NCBI RefSeq assembly: GCF_001676725.1 | Contig: NZ_CP016172.1 | Location: 4,464,001 to 4,528,000 of the forward strand | Direction: 5' to 3' | Length of the DNA stretch: 64,000 bases | Source: Bordetella flabilis | GTDB taxonomy: Bacteria; Pseudomonadota; Gammaproteobacteria; Burkholderiales; Burkholderiaceae_B | Shown here: in pieces, positions 54,472 to 64,000 of the stretch | How positions within the stretch are numbered: the first letter of the stretch is position 1 | Layout: every line of letters starts with the position of its first letter | Notes under the pieces: generated by a model | Told to the model about the DNA's origin: nothing | Database searches by the model: none | The model's input: only the letters and a program-made list of their open reading frames with translations | Translations under genes and position numbers: made by a program

Positions 54472-55371
54472 TTACGGCCAGAATATCCAGGCGAGGATGC
54501 CCAGCACCAATGCCCACTTCATCGTGTAGTACAGCGTCTTGTTCTTCTTCCTGACCGCCTTGCCGAAGCGCCGCAGGGCATAGACGCCACCGAAGATGCG
54601 ATTGATGCCGCCGGTACGATCGCCCTCCTGGTTGGGCGAAGTCGCCGCGCGCAGCAGCAGGCTGCCCAGGAAGTGGTTCACCGCCTGTGCCCAGCGATAC
54701 CGCATGGGACGCTCGATGTCGGCGAACAGGATGATGCGATTGACGTCGGTCTTGTTCTCGGCGTAGTGGATGTAGGTTTCGTCGAACACCACCGCCTCGC
54801 CATCACGCCAGTGATACGGCTGGCCGTCCACGTCGATATAGCAATCGGCATGGTTGGGCGTGATCAGGCCCATGTGAAAGCGCAGGGATCCGGCATAGGG
54901 ATCGCGGTGGCGGGGCAGCCGGCTGCCTGGCGGCAGGGCGGCGAACATGGCGCCCTTGATCGACGGGATATCCGCCAGCAGCTCGGTCGTCACGGGGCAC
55001 AGCGCACGCGCCGAGGGATGGTCGGTGTCGTACCACTTCAGGTAGAAGCGCTTCCATCCGCTTTTGAAAAACGAATTGAAGCCCGCGTCGTTGTACTTGT
55101 CCGAGACCTTGATATGTCCGGCCGAGAACAGCCGTTCGGCCTCGGCGCGGATGTCCTGCCAGCGCTGCTGCAGGACCTTGAGTTCCGGGAACTCAGCCAG
55201 CGCCAGGTAGGGCTGGTTGGGGACCCGGGAAAACGCATACATGAAAACGTTGATGGGCGCGGTGAAGGTCGAGTGGTCCAACGCCTGTCGGGAGAACCTG
55301 TGCCGGACCCGCCCTCGATAGTGAACAATGAGCGCGCATACGACAAACAGCCCGAGTACCCACCACTTCAT
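54472..55371 (-). CDS. lpxO: Lipid A hydroxylase LpxO-like (aspartyl/asparaginyl beta-hydroxylase family)
   Basis: 299 residues with hydrophobic ends at 3-16 and about 283-299. The Fe(II)/2-oxoglutarate site is seen as LPRHRDPYAGSLRFHMGLI near residue 152 and RIILFADIERP near 212, with DETYIHYAENKTDVN before it. LpxO adds an S-2-hydroxyl to a secondary lipid A acyl chain at the inner membrane. Starts after GGAGGTCGAG. 65 bases after carB on the same strand. Confidence 0.9.
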   Translation of the reverse strand: MKWWVLGLFVVCALIVHYRGRVRHRFSRQALDHSTFTAPINVFMYAFSRVPNQPYLALAEFPELKVLQQRWQDIRAEAERLFSAGHIKVSDKYNDAGFNSFFKSGWKRFYLKWYDTDHPSARALCPVTTELLADIPSIKGAMFAALPPGSRLPRHRDPYAGSLRFHMGLITPNHADCYIDVDGQPYHWRDGEAVVFDETYIHYAENKTDVNRIILFADIERPMRYRWAQAVNHFLGSLLLRAATSPNQEGDRTGGINRIFGGVYALRRFGKAVRKKNKTLYYTMKWALVLGILAWIFWP

Positions 55372-55436
55372 CTCGACCTCCTGCAGGCGGACCTCCGCCT
55401 TCCCACCGCCGGCGTCCTACGGCGCCGGCACTATTT

Positions 55437-58400
55437 TCAACTGGCCGAGGCCAGAGATGCGTGCAGGGTCTGCAAGGGATAAACCTGCAGGCCATGCCCC
55501 TGGCGCAGATACTGCATGCCCTCCACCGCGGCGCGCGCGCCCGCGATGGTGGTATAGAACGTGACCCGCGCGGCCAGCGACTGCGTGCGGATGGCCCGCG
55601 AATCGGCAATGGCGTTGCGGCGCTCTTCCACCGTGTTGATGACCAGCGAAATTTCGCCGTTCTTCAGCATGTCCACGATATGCGGGCGGCCTTCCGTGAC
55701 TTTGTTCACGATCTGCACCGGGATGCCGGCCGCCTCGATTTCCGCGGCGGTGCCGCGCGTGGCCACCAGCTTGAAGCCCAGCGCATGCAGCCCACGGGCC
55801 ACCTCGACCGCGCGCGCCTTGTCCTGCGGCTTGACGCTGATGAAAGCCGTTCCTGTATCGGGCAGGCGCACGCCGGCCGCCATCTGCGACTTGACGAAGG
55901 CTTCGCCGAAGCTGGCGCCCACGCCCATCACTTCGCCGGTGGACTTCATTTCCGGGCCCAGGATGGTGTCCACGCCGGGGAACTTGACGAAGGGGAAGAC
56001 CGCTTCCTTCACCGAGTAATAGCCGGGCACGATCTCGCGCGAAACGCCTTGCGACGCCAGGGTCTTTCCCGTCATGACGCGTGCGGCGATCTTCGCCAAC
56101 TGCAGTCCGGTCGCCTTGGACACATAAGGCACGGTGCGGGACGCACGCGGGTTGACCTCCAGCACGTAGACGTCGCCGCCCTGAATGGCGAACTGCACGT
56201 TCATCAGGCCGCTGACATTCAAGGCCTTGGCCATCATGCCGGTCTGCCGCTTGATCTCGGCGATGACCTCGGGCGACAGCGAATACGGCGGCAAGCTGCA
56301 GGCCGAGTCGCCGGAGTGCACGCCGGCCTGTTCGATATGCTCCATGACGCCGCCGATGAACACCGTCTCGCCGTCGGCCAGGCAGTCGACATCGACTTCG
56401 GTGGCATTGTTCAGGAAGCGATCCAGCAGCACCGGGGAGTCATTGCTGACCTTCACGGCCTCGCGCATGTAGCGTTCCAGGTCCTGCTGTTCGTGCACGA
56501 TTTCCATGGCGCGGCCGCCCAGCACGTAGCTGGGTCGCACGACCAGCGGATAGCCGATCTCGGTCGCGTGGGCCAACGCCTCGGCTTCGGTGCGAGCCGT
56601 CCGGTTGGGCGGCTGGCGCAGGCCGAGCTTGTTCAGCAGCTTCTGGAAGCGCTCGCGATCTTCCGCAACGTCGATGGATTCCGGGCTGGTACCGATGATG
56701 GGCACCCCATTGGCTTCCAGCGCGCGCGCCAGCTTGAGCGGGGTCTGGCCGCCGTACTGGACGATCATGCCCACGGGATTTTCCTTGTGGACGATTTCCA
56801 GCACGTCTTCGAGCGTCAGCGGCTCGAAATACAGGCGGTCCGAGGTGTCATAGTCGGTCGATACGGTTTCCGGGTTGCAGTTGACCATGATGGTCTCGTA
56901 CCCGTCTTCGCGCAGGGCCAGGGCCGCGTGCACGCAGCAGTAATCGAACTCGATGCCCTGCCCGATGCGGTTCGGTCCGCCGCCCAGCACAACTATCTTC
57001 TTGCGGTCCGTGGGCGCGGCCTCGCACTCTTCCTCGTAGGTCGAATACATGTAGGCCGTGCGCGTCGCGAACTCCGCGGCGCAGGTGTCCACGCGCTTGT
57101 AGACCGGGCGCACGTTCAACTGGTGGCGCAGGCGCCGCACTTCCGATTCGGAAGTGTCCAGCAAGAAGGCCAGCCGGCGATCGGAAAACCCGCGGCGCTT
57201 CAGTTGCCACAAGGTATCGTAGTCCAGGTCGGCGAGCGTCTTCTGTTCGAGCGCCAGCTCGATGTCGACGATTTCCTTGATCTGCGCGAGGAACCAGGGG
57301 TCGATATGGGTCAGCGCATGGACCTCGTCCAGCGTGAAGCCTTGCGCAAATGCGTCGCCCACGTACCAGATGCGTTCGGGACCGGGCTCGCCCAGTTCCA
57401 CCTGCAGCTTTTCGCGGTCGGTGGTCTTCTGGTTCAGGCCGTCCACGCCGACTTCCAGGCCGCGCAAGGCTTTCTGGAAGGACTCCTGGAAGGTCCGGCC
57501 AATGGCCATGACCTCGCCCACGGATTTCATCTGCGTGGTCAGGCGGGCATCGGCGGTGGGGAATTTCTCGAAGGCGAAACGCGGCACCTTGGTGACCACG
57601 TAGTCGATGGTCGGCTCGAAGGAAGCCGGAGTCGCGCCGCCGGTGATCTCGTTCTTCAGCTCGTCCAGCGTGTAGCCCACGGCCAGCCGCGCGGCAACCT
57701 TGGCGATGGGGAAGCCCGTGGCCTTGGAAGCCAGCGCGGAAGACCGCGACACGCGCGGGTTCATTTCGATGACGATCATGCGGCCGTTGGCGGGATTCAC
57801 CGCGAACTGCACGTTGGAACCGCCGGTATCGACGCCGATCTCGCGCAGCACCGCGATGGAGGCATCGCGCATGATCTGGTATTCCTTGTCCGTCAGCGTC
57901 TGCGCCGGCGCCACGGTGATGGAATCCCCGGTATGCACGCCCATCGGATCGAGGTTTTCGATGGAGCACACGATGATGCAGTTGTCGGCACGGTCGCGCA
58001 CGACTTCCATCTCGAATTCCTTCCACCCCAGCAGCGATTCTTCGATCAGCAGTTCGTTGGTCGGCGATGCCTCCAGCCCGCGGCGGCAGATGGTTTCGAA
58101 TTCTTCGGCGTTATAGGCGATGCCGCCGCCGGTGCCGCCCAGCGTGAAGCTGGGACGGATGACCGCCGGGAAGCCGGAACTGCCCAATTCGACCGCGATG
58201 CGGCGCTGGACTTCCCAGGCCTCGTCCATGGTGTGCGCCACGCCCGACTTGGCCGATTCCAGGCCGATGGAGGTCATGGCCTGCTTGAATTTCTGGCGGT
58301 CCTCGGCCTTTTCGATGGCCTTTTCATTGGCGCCGATGAGCTCGACCTTGTAGCGGTCCAGTACACCGTGATGCGCCAGGTCCAGCGCGCAATTCAGCGC

Positions 58401-58682
58401 GGTCTGGCCGCCCATCGTCGGCAGCAGCGCGTCGGGGCGCTCGCGTTCGATGATCTTTTCGACCGCTTGCCAGGTGATGGGTTCGATGTAGGTGACGTCC
58501 GCCGTTTCGGGGTCCGTCATGATGGTGGCCGGGTTGCTGTTCACCAGGATGGTGCGGTAGCCCTCGGCCTTCAGCGCCTTGCAGGCTTGCGCGCCGGAGT
58601 AGTCGAATTCGCAGGCTTGTCCGATGATGATGGGGCCGGCCCCGATGATCAATATGCTTTTTAAGTCAGTACGCTTGGGCAT
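55437..58682 (-). CDS. carB: Carbamoyl-phosphate synthase large subunit
   Basis: 1081 residues. Two homologous ATP-grasp halves are visible ([20 protein letters not shown] at the start and [20 protein letters not shown] near 565), with the [18 protein letters not shown] type loops in each, and a C-terminal MGS-fold allosteric domain (about 940-1075, [20 protein letters not shown]). It makes carbamoyl phosphate for arginine and pyrimidines. 11 bases after carA. A hairpin GCCGGCG/CGCCGGC (55408-55429) lies just after the stop but lacks a T-run. Confidence 0.98.
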   Translation of the reverse strand: MPKRTDLKSILIIGAGPIIIGQACEFDYSGAQACKALKAEGYRTILVNSNPATIMTDPETADVTYIEPITWQAVEKIIERERPDALLPTMGGQTALNCALDLAHHGVLDRYKVELIGANEKAIEKAEDRQKFKQAMTSIGLESAKSGVAHTMDEAWEVQRRIAVELGSSGFPAVIRPSFTLGGTGGGIAYNAEEFETICRRGLEASPTNELLIEESLLGWKEFEMEVVRDRADNCIIVCSIENLDPMGVHTGDSITVAPAQTLTDKEYQIMRDASIAVLREIGVDTGGSNVQFAVNPANGRMIVIEMNPRVSRSSALASKATGFPIAKVAARLAVGYTLDELKNEITGGATPASFEPTIDYVVTKVPRFAFEKFPTADARLTTQMKSVGEVMAIGRTFQESFQKALRGLEVGVDGLNQKTTDREKLQVELGEPGPERIWYVGDAFAQGFTLDEVHALTHIDPWFLAQIKEIVDIELALEQKTLADLDYDTLWQLKRRGFSDRRLAFLLDTSESEVRRLRHQLNVRPVYKRVDTCAAEFATRTAYMYSTYEEECEAAPTDRKKIVVLGGGPNRIGQGIEFDYCCVHAALALREDGYETIMVNCNPETVSTDYDTSDRLYFEPLTLEDVLEIVHKENPVGMIVQYGGQTPLKLARALEANGVPIIGTSPESIDVAEDRERFQKLLNKLGLRQPPNRTARTEAEALAHATEIGYPLVVRPSYVLGGRAMEIVHEQQDLERYMREAVKVSNDSPVLLDRFLNNATEVDVDCLADGETVFIGGVMEHIEQAGVHSGDSACSLPPYSLSPEVIAEIKRQTGMMAKALNVSGLMNVQFAIQGGDVYVLEVNPRASRTVPYVSKATGLQLAKIAARVMTGKTLASQGVSREIVPGYYSVKEAVFPFVKFPGVDTILGPEMKSTGEVMGVGASFGEAFVKSQMAAGVRLPDTGTAFISVKPQDKARAVEVARGLHALGFKLVATRGTAAEIEAAGIPVQIVNKVTEGRPHIVDMLKNGEISLVINTVEERRNAIADSRAIRTQSLAARVTFYTTIAGARAAVEGMQYLRQGHGLQVYPLQTLHASLASAS

Positions 58683-58693
58683 GGTGCAATCTT

Positions 58694-59866
<1,173 letters not shown>

Positions 59867-60086
59867 AGTAAACCCCGGTTTCAGAATCGATAATCAAACC
59901 TCGGGATTATACCTTGAACGGCCTTTCCGGCCGGGAAGCCATGGGTGGCACCCCCTACCGGCACGGGTCGGGGGTGCTACGCTAGGGCGTGCGCACGGGC
60001 GGACGGCTCCGCCCCCGGTCGCTACACCGCGCGGGCATGCGCCCGCGGCGGCCGGTTCTGCGCCCTGCCCCGTTTGCGAGATCACC

Positions 60087-61043
60087 ATGCCCAGCCTATT
60101 GGAATCCCTGCGCCGCCATACCACCGTGGTCGCCGATACCGGCGACTTCGAGACGATGCGGGTGCACCGGCCCACCGACGCCACGACCAATCCGTCATTG
60201 ATCCTGAAGGCAGTCCAGAAGGACGCCTACCGTCCCCTGCTGGAGCGTACGGTACGCGACCATCGCGGCCAGCCGGCTGAACAACTGATGGACCGCCTGT
60301 TGGTCGCTTTCGGCCGCGAAATTCTGCAGATCGTACCCGGGCGCGTCTCGACCGAAGTCGATGCGCGGCTGTCCTTCGACGCGAAGGCGACGATCGAAAG
60401 GGCCCGCGGGCTTATCGCGCTGTATGCCGATGCCGGCATCTCGCGCGACCGCGTGCTGATCAAAATGGCCTCGACCTGGGAGGGCATCCAGGCCGCCCAG
60501 GCGCTGGAGGCGGAGGGCATCCATTGCAATATGACCCTGCTGTTCTCGCTGCCCCAGGCCGTCGCCTGCGCACAGGCGGGCGCCACGCTGATCTCGCCGT
60601 TCGTGGGCCGCATCTACGATTGGTACAAGAAAGCCGAGGGCCAAGCCTGGGTGGAAGCCGAACGCAGCGGCGCCAATGATCCCGGCGTGCAATCCGTAAC
60701 GCGTATCTACCGCTACTACAAGGCCTACGGCATTCCGACGCAGATCATGGGCGCCAGCTTCCGCAATACGGGACAGATCCTGGCCCTGGCCGGCTGCGAC
60801 CTGCTGACCATCAGCCCCGAATTGCTGGCCGAGCTTTCGGCCAAGGAGGGCGAAGTGCCGGCCCGCCTGACCCCTGCCGTGGCGGAAGAAGCCCACCCGC
60901 CGCGTGTAGACGTCTCGGAAGTCGCATTCCGCACGCAGTTGAACGATGACGCGATGGCCACCGAAAAACTGTCCGAAGGCATCCGGACCTTCGCGGCGGA
61001 CGCCGTCAAGCTGGACATGCTGATCGCGGCGGAACAACGCTAG
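60087..61043 (+). CDS. tal: Transaldolase
   Basis: 318 residues. [32 protein letters not shown] near residue 32, [12 protein letters not shown] near 90, [15 protein letters not shown] near 128 with the Schiff-base lysine, and [16 protein letters not shown] near 152. It moves a dihydroxyacetone unit between sugars of the pentose phosphate pathway. ATG at 60087. Single gene followed by a perfect hairpin. Confidence 0.96.
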   Translation: MPSLLESLRRHTTVVADTGDFETMRVHRPTDATTNPSLILKAVQKDAYRPLLERTVRDHRGQPAEQLMDRLLVAFGREILQIVPGRVSTEVDARLSFDAKATIERARGLIALYADAGISRDRVLIKMASTWEGIQAAQALEAEGIHCNMTLLFSLPQAVACAQAGATLISPFVGRIYDWYKKAEGQAWVEAERSGANDPGVQSVTRIYRYYKAYGIPTQIMGASFRNTGQILALAGCDLLTISPELLAELSAKEGEVPARLTPAVAEEAHPPRVDVSEVAFRTQLNDDAMATEKLSEGIRTFAADAVKLDMLIAAEQR

Positions 61044-61050
61044 CGGGGAT

Positions 61051-61079
61051 CGCGCTGGAAGATGCGTTCTTCCAGCGCG
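61051..61079 (+). terminator. Perfect hairpin after tal
   Basis: CGCGCTGGAAGA (61051-61062) pairs fully with TCTTCCAGCGCG (61068-61079) around TGCGT, 8 bases after the tal stop. No T-run follows. Confidence 0.55.
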
Positions 61080-61141
61080 GGGGCGACGCAAAGCGCGGAC
61101 GCCGCGGGTTTTCCTGTATGGAGCGCCGCGGCCCGTCCAGA

Positions 61142-61160
61142 TAGGATGTCCAACATCCTA
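61142..61160. promoter_or_regulatory. 19-bp palindrome, candidate operator of the FadR-type regulator
   Basis: TAGGATGT (61142-61149), CCA, ACATCCTA (61153-61160): a perfect inverted repeat about 100 bases before the CoA-transferase start. Its core TGT-N3-ACA fits the T-G-T/A-C-A pattern of FadR-subfamily GntR sites, and the regulator is encoded two genes on. Confidence 0.65.
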
Positions 61161-61260
61161 CAGGAAGCCGCTGCAGCCCTGCCCGCCGAGGCGGCGCGGA
61201 TAACCACGCCCGGCTGTCGGCGATAGGCGCGGCGCTTCAACACACAAGAGGAGACATCGC

Positions 61261-62439
61261 TTGGCCTTTGCCCCGTTGAAACGCTTCGTCGTCCTGGACC
61301 TGTCCCGGGTCCGCTCTGGTCCTGCCGCCGTGCGGCAATTCGCCGACTGGGGGGCGGACGTCATCAAGATCGAGGAACCTAGCGAGATCAAGGACGACAA
61401 GCCGGGCGGCGCCGCCAAGTTCAGCGACTACCAGAACACCCATCGCAACAAACGCAGCCTCACGCTGAACCTGAAGCATCCCGAAGGCAAGGCGGTGTTC
61501 ATGGAACTGGTCAAACGCGCCGATGTGCTGGTGGAAAACTACCGCCCCTCGGTCAAGACCAAGCTGGGCATCGACTATGAATCCTTGAAGGCCGTGAATC
61601 CCCGGCTGGTCTATTGCAGCATTTCCGGGTTTGGCCAGGACGGCCCTTACGCGGACCGTCCCGGACTGGACCAGATCGCGCAGGGCTTGGGCGGCCTGAT
61701 GTCGGTGACGGGCGAAGCCGATCGCGGCCCCATGCGCGCGGGCATCCCGATCGCGGACTTGAGCGCCGGCCTATTCGCCGCCATCGGCGTCCTGATCGCG
61801 CTGCTGGAACGCGAAGAGACCGGCGCGGGACGCTGGGTGCAGACATCGTTGTTGCAGGCGCAGGTATGGATGATGGATTTCCAGGCAACCCGCTGGCTGA
61901 TCGACGGCGAAGTGCCCGCGCAGTCGGGCAACGACCACCCCACCAGCGCGCCGACCGGCGTCTACCCCACCGCGGACGGCTACATCAATATTGCGGCCAT
62001 GGGTTCGGGCATGTTCACACGATTGTGCGAAGTGCTGGACCTGCCGGCGCTGGTCCATGATCCGCGCTTTGTCGAGGCCGGATTGCGGGTGGAAAACCGC
62101 GCGGACCTGAATCGCGAAATCATCGCCCGCACGCGCAGCCGTACCAGCGCGGAATGGATAGAGCGCCTGAATGCCGCCGGCGTGCCCTGCGGCCCCATCC
62201 TCTCCATGGACGGCACATTCGAGAACGAGCAGGTAAAGCACCTGAACATGGTGCGCCATGTGCGCCATGCCACCAAGGGCGACATCGCCATCATGGCGCA
62301 GCCGGTGGTGTTCAGCGGAACCGAGCCGCCGGAGGTACGGCCGGCGCCCGACACCGGCGCGCATTCCGACGAAATCCTGGCCTGGCTGGGCATGGACGAG
62401 GCGCGGCGCGCCCGTTTGCGCGCGGCCGGGGCGATATGA
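61261..62439 (+). CDS. Family III CoA-transferase (CaiB/BaiF type)
   Basis: 392 residues. LKRFVVLDLSRVRSGPAAVR at the start, ADWGADVIKIEEP near 28, LTLNLKHPEGKAVFMELVKR near 68, ENYRPSV near 92, YCSISGFGQDGPYADRPGLD near 117-136 (the final Asp is the catalytic residue of the family) and GVPCGPILSM near 304. It moves CoA between a donor thioester and an organic acid. Start TTG at 61261 with AGGAG 8 bases upstream. Followed by a regulator and a crotonase, suggesting CoA-activated breakdown of a carboxylic acid. Confidence 0.9.
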   Translation: MAFAPLKRFVVLDLSRVRSGPAAVRQFADWGADVIKIEEPSEIKDDKPGGAAKFSDYQNTHRNKRSLTLNLKHPEGKAVFMELVKRADVLVENYRPSVKTKLGIDYESLKAVNPRLVYCSISGFGQDGPYADRPGLDQIAQGLGGLMSVTGEADRGPMRAGIPIADLSAGLFAAIGVLIALLEREETGAGRWVQTSLLQAQVWMMDFQATRWLIDGEVPAQSGNDHPTSAPTGVYPTADGYINIAAMGSGMFTRLCEVLDLPALVHDPRFVEAGLRVENRADLNREIIARTRSRTSAEWIERLNAAGVPCGPILSMDGTFENEQVKHLNMVRHVRHATKGDIAIMAQPVVFSGTEPPEVRPAPDTGAHSDEILAWLGMDEARRARLRAAGAI

Positions 62440-62460
62440 CACCATCGCGCCTTTCCACGT

Positions 62461-63222
62461 ATGAGCCGCATGTCACCCATGGTCCGCAACGAAATCCCGT
62501 CCGACGCGATCTTCGGCAGCCTGGCCCGGCCCGATAACCTGCCCGATGAAATCGCGCAGCAGATCCGGCAGAAGATCCTGAGCCAGGCCTTCGAGCCGGG
62601 CCAGCGGCTGCCCACCGAATTGGAGCTGGCGCAGCTCTTCGGCGTCAGCCGCAACGTGGTGCGCGAGGCCATCGCGCGGCTCAAGCTGTCCGGCTATATC
62701 GAAACGCGCCGCGGGGTCGGCAGCTTTGTGACGGCTGAAGCCGGACAGCGCAATTTCGAGATCCTGCCAGGAGACCTGCTGCGCGGGCAGGCGCTGGAAC
62801 AGGTCTACCAGCTGCGGGTGGAAATCGAGGCGGGGGCGGCGGCGCTGGCGGCGCAGCAGCGCACGGATGCGCAGTTGCAGGCCCTGCGCGCCGCGCTGAT
62901 CATCGCCGACGCCTCCAGCGAGGACTGGCGCGAGGGCGCGGATACCGCGCTGGACTTTCACATGGCGGTCGGCAAGGCCACCAACAACCCTTACTTCGTG
63001 CGGCTGCTCGCGCATTTCGGCCACGCCATCGGCGATGCGGTGCGCACGCTGCGCTATGGCAGCACCGGCACCGACCGCGTGGCGCAGATCGAGCAGGAGC
63101 ACCACCGGATCTTCGATGCGATTGCCGCGCGCGACAGCGAGGCCGCGCGCCAGGCCATGCGCCTGCACCTGACCAACGGCATGCAGCGCCACCAGGCTCT
63201 GCTGAATGGAAAACCGCAATGA
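62461..63222 (+). CDS. GntR family regulator, FadR/FCD type
   Basis: 253 residues. Winged helix-turn-helix at about residues 25-90 (IAQQIRQKILSQAFEPGQRL, ELAQLFGVSRNVVREAIARL, GYIETRRGVGSFVT), then an all-helical FCD ligand domain (about 110-245) with DTALDFHMAVGKATNNPYFV near 160, the metal-binding D-x-x-x-H site. It lies between the CoA-transferase and the crotonase, overlapping the latter by ATGA, so it is co-expressed with the genes it probably controls. ATG at 62461; ATGs at 62470 and 62479 are alternatives. Confidence 0.92.
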   Translation: MSRMSPMVRNEIPSDAIFGSLARPDNLPDEIAQQIRQKILSQAFEPGQRLPTELELAQLFGVSRNVVREAIARLKLSGYIETRRGVGSFVTAEAGQRNFEILPGDLLRGQALEQVYQLRVEIEAGAAALAAQQRTDAQLQALRAALIIADASSEDWREGADTALDFHMAVGKATNNPYFVRLLAHFGHAIGDAVRTLRYGSTGTDRVAQIEQEHHRIFDAIAARDSEAARQAMRLHLTNGMQRHQALLNGKPQ

Positions 63223-64000
63223 ATACCGAACGTATCCTGCAGGACCGCATCACCGAAAACCTCATTGTGGAAAAGCGCGGTGGCGCGGGCTGGATCACCT
63301 TCAACGATCCCGGCCGCCACAACGCGGTATCGGTGGCGATGTGGGAAGCCATTCCTATCGCGCTGGCCGCGCTGGACGAAGACCCGGCGATACGCGTGGT
63401 GGTGTTGACCGGGGCCGGCGAACGCGCCTTCGTCAGCGGCGCGAATATCTCGCAGTTCGACAATATGCGGTCCGGCGAGCAGGCCGTGCTCGCCTACGAA
63501 AAAGTGGCCGAGGCGGCGCAGATGGCGCTGTACGACTTCGAGAAGCCCACACTGGCCCGGATCAAGGGGTATTGCATCGGTGGCGGTCTGAATATCGCCC
63601 TGTGTTGCGACCTCCGCATGGCATCGGACGACAGTTCGTTCGCCATTCCGGCCGGCAAACTGGGCCTGGGTTATCGCATGACGGCCATCCGCAACCTGGT
63701 CACGGCGGTGGGAGCGGCCCGCGCGCTGGAGATCTTCCTGACAGCGACGCGCCTGGATGCGGCGGAGGCGGCAGAACGGGGGCTGGTCCACAAGGTGGTG
63801 CCGGCGGGCGACCTGGATGCAGCGGTCGACGGCTACGTCGCTTCGATTTCCGCCAATGCGCCGCTGACCCTGAAGGCCGGCAAGAAAATGATTCGCCAGT
63901 TGCAGCAGATCGGGCCGCAGATCGACATGGCAGCGATGAAGCGCCTGGTCCTCGATTGCTTCGAAAGCAATGATTACCGTGAAGGGCGCAAGGCCTTCGC
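63219..64000 (+). CDS. Enoyl-CoA hydratase/isomerase (crotonase) family protein, 3' end outside window
   Basis: About 260 codons are visible from ATG 63219 to the window edge, close to full length. Crotonase landmarks: WITFNDPGRHNAVSVAMWEA near residue 26, GERAFVSGANISQFD near 67, RIKGYCIGGGLNIALCCDLR near 113 (oxyanion hole), FAIPAGKLGLGY near 144 and GLVHKVV near 188. The position of the first catalytic Glu of true hydratases (P-E in the fourth motif) is Pro-Ala here, so hydration by the classical mechanism is doubtful and another crotonase reaction is possible. Overlaps the regulator stop by ATGA. Confidence 0.88.
   Translation, partial: MNTERILQDRITENLIVEKRGGAGWITFNDPGRHNAVSVAMWEAIPIALAALDEDPAIRVVVLTGAGERAFVSGANISQFDNMRSGEQAVLAYEKVAEAAQMALYDFEKPTLARIKGYCIGGGLNIALCCDLRMASDDSSFAIPAGKLGLGYRMTAIRNLVTAVGAARALEIFLTATRLDAAEAAERGLVHKVVPAGDLDAAVDGYVASISANAPLTLKAGKKMIRQLQQIGPQIDMAAMKRLVLDCFESNDYREGRKAF

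Noticed and set aside
55461..58664. 1067-codon open frame on the plus strand, opposite carB
   Set aside because: Long antisense frames are expected in high-GC DNA; carB on the minus strand has full family conservation and the plus frame shows no motifs.

Overview
The window is GC-rich, densely coded chromosomal DNA from a betaproteobacterium, most likely Bordetella, Achromobacter or a close relative (Alcaligenaceae). The evidence is four Bug-type periplasmic solute receptors with no permease genes beside them, many small catabolic clusters each with its own regulator, and a core block rlmE-ftsH-folP-glmM / ppx-ppk / pstSCAB / greA-carB-carA of the kind I associate with that family. No insertion sequence, prophage, CRISPR array or rRNA is visible. 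One tRNA (Pro-UGG) is present.

Layout. (1) 1-9656, minus strand: a ten-gene catabolic cluster (MmgE/PrpD, Bug receptor, alpha/beta-hydrolase-like, Asp/Glu-racemase-like, ornithine-cyclodeaminase-like, FAD oxidoreductase, Ldh-type dehydrogenase, second Bug receptor, metallo-beta-lactamase fold, ABC binding protein), read away from a divergent IclR regulator at 9825-10610. Two adjacent enzymes of this cluster lack their family's catalytic residues. (2) 10.7-13.2 kb: a secreted halovibrin-like protein, a lone pcaD and a GNAT acetyltransferase. (3) 13.4-20.5 kb: a nitrite assimilation unit, namely a sigma-54 promoter, a leader with a hairpin and an intrinsic terminator, nirB-nirD-nitrite channel, a PP2C-kinase fusion, and a NIT-ANTAR protein of the NasR type that probably reads the leader. 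(4) 20.6-26.9 kb: unrelated single genes (Ldh-type dehydrogenase, DUF3597, TspO, a membrane diguanylate cyclase, class I aldolase) with a decayed EamA transporter fragment and a possibly frameshifted small secreted protein.

(5) 27.0-31.5 kb: a MarR-controlled catabolic island (SnoaL-like protein, MarR, two alpha/beta hydrolases, a tautomerase, a Bug receptor). Near-identical ATGAG-N6-CTCAT palindromes lie in the promoters of the SnoaL-like gene and of the divergent hydrolase pair, and a single half-site lies in the marR promoter. (6) 31.6-35.0 kb: tRNA-Pro, then a D-tartrate dehydratase/Bug receptor pair divergent from a GntR-UTRA regulator, with a 25-bp palindrome between them. (7) 35.2-43.8 kb: an unidentified protein, then pstSCAB and ppk, both with Pho boxes, and divergent ppx; phoU is not adjacent. 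(8) 43.9-61.0 kb: housekeeping genes (olsB, glmM, folP, ftsH, rlmE, yhbY, greA, a nucleobase permease, a phosphoglycerate-mutase-like phosphatase, an SDR, lpxO, carB, carA, tal). (9) 61.1 kb to the end: a CoA-transferase, a FadR-type regulator and a crotonase that runs off the window, with a 19-bp palindrome upstream.

The strongest integrated story is the nitrite operon, where promoter class, RNA attenuator and the likely antiterminator occur together. The MarR island has the most legible regulation and no obvious described substrate.
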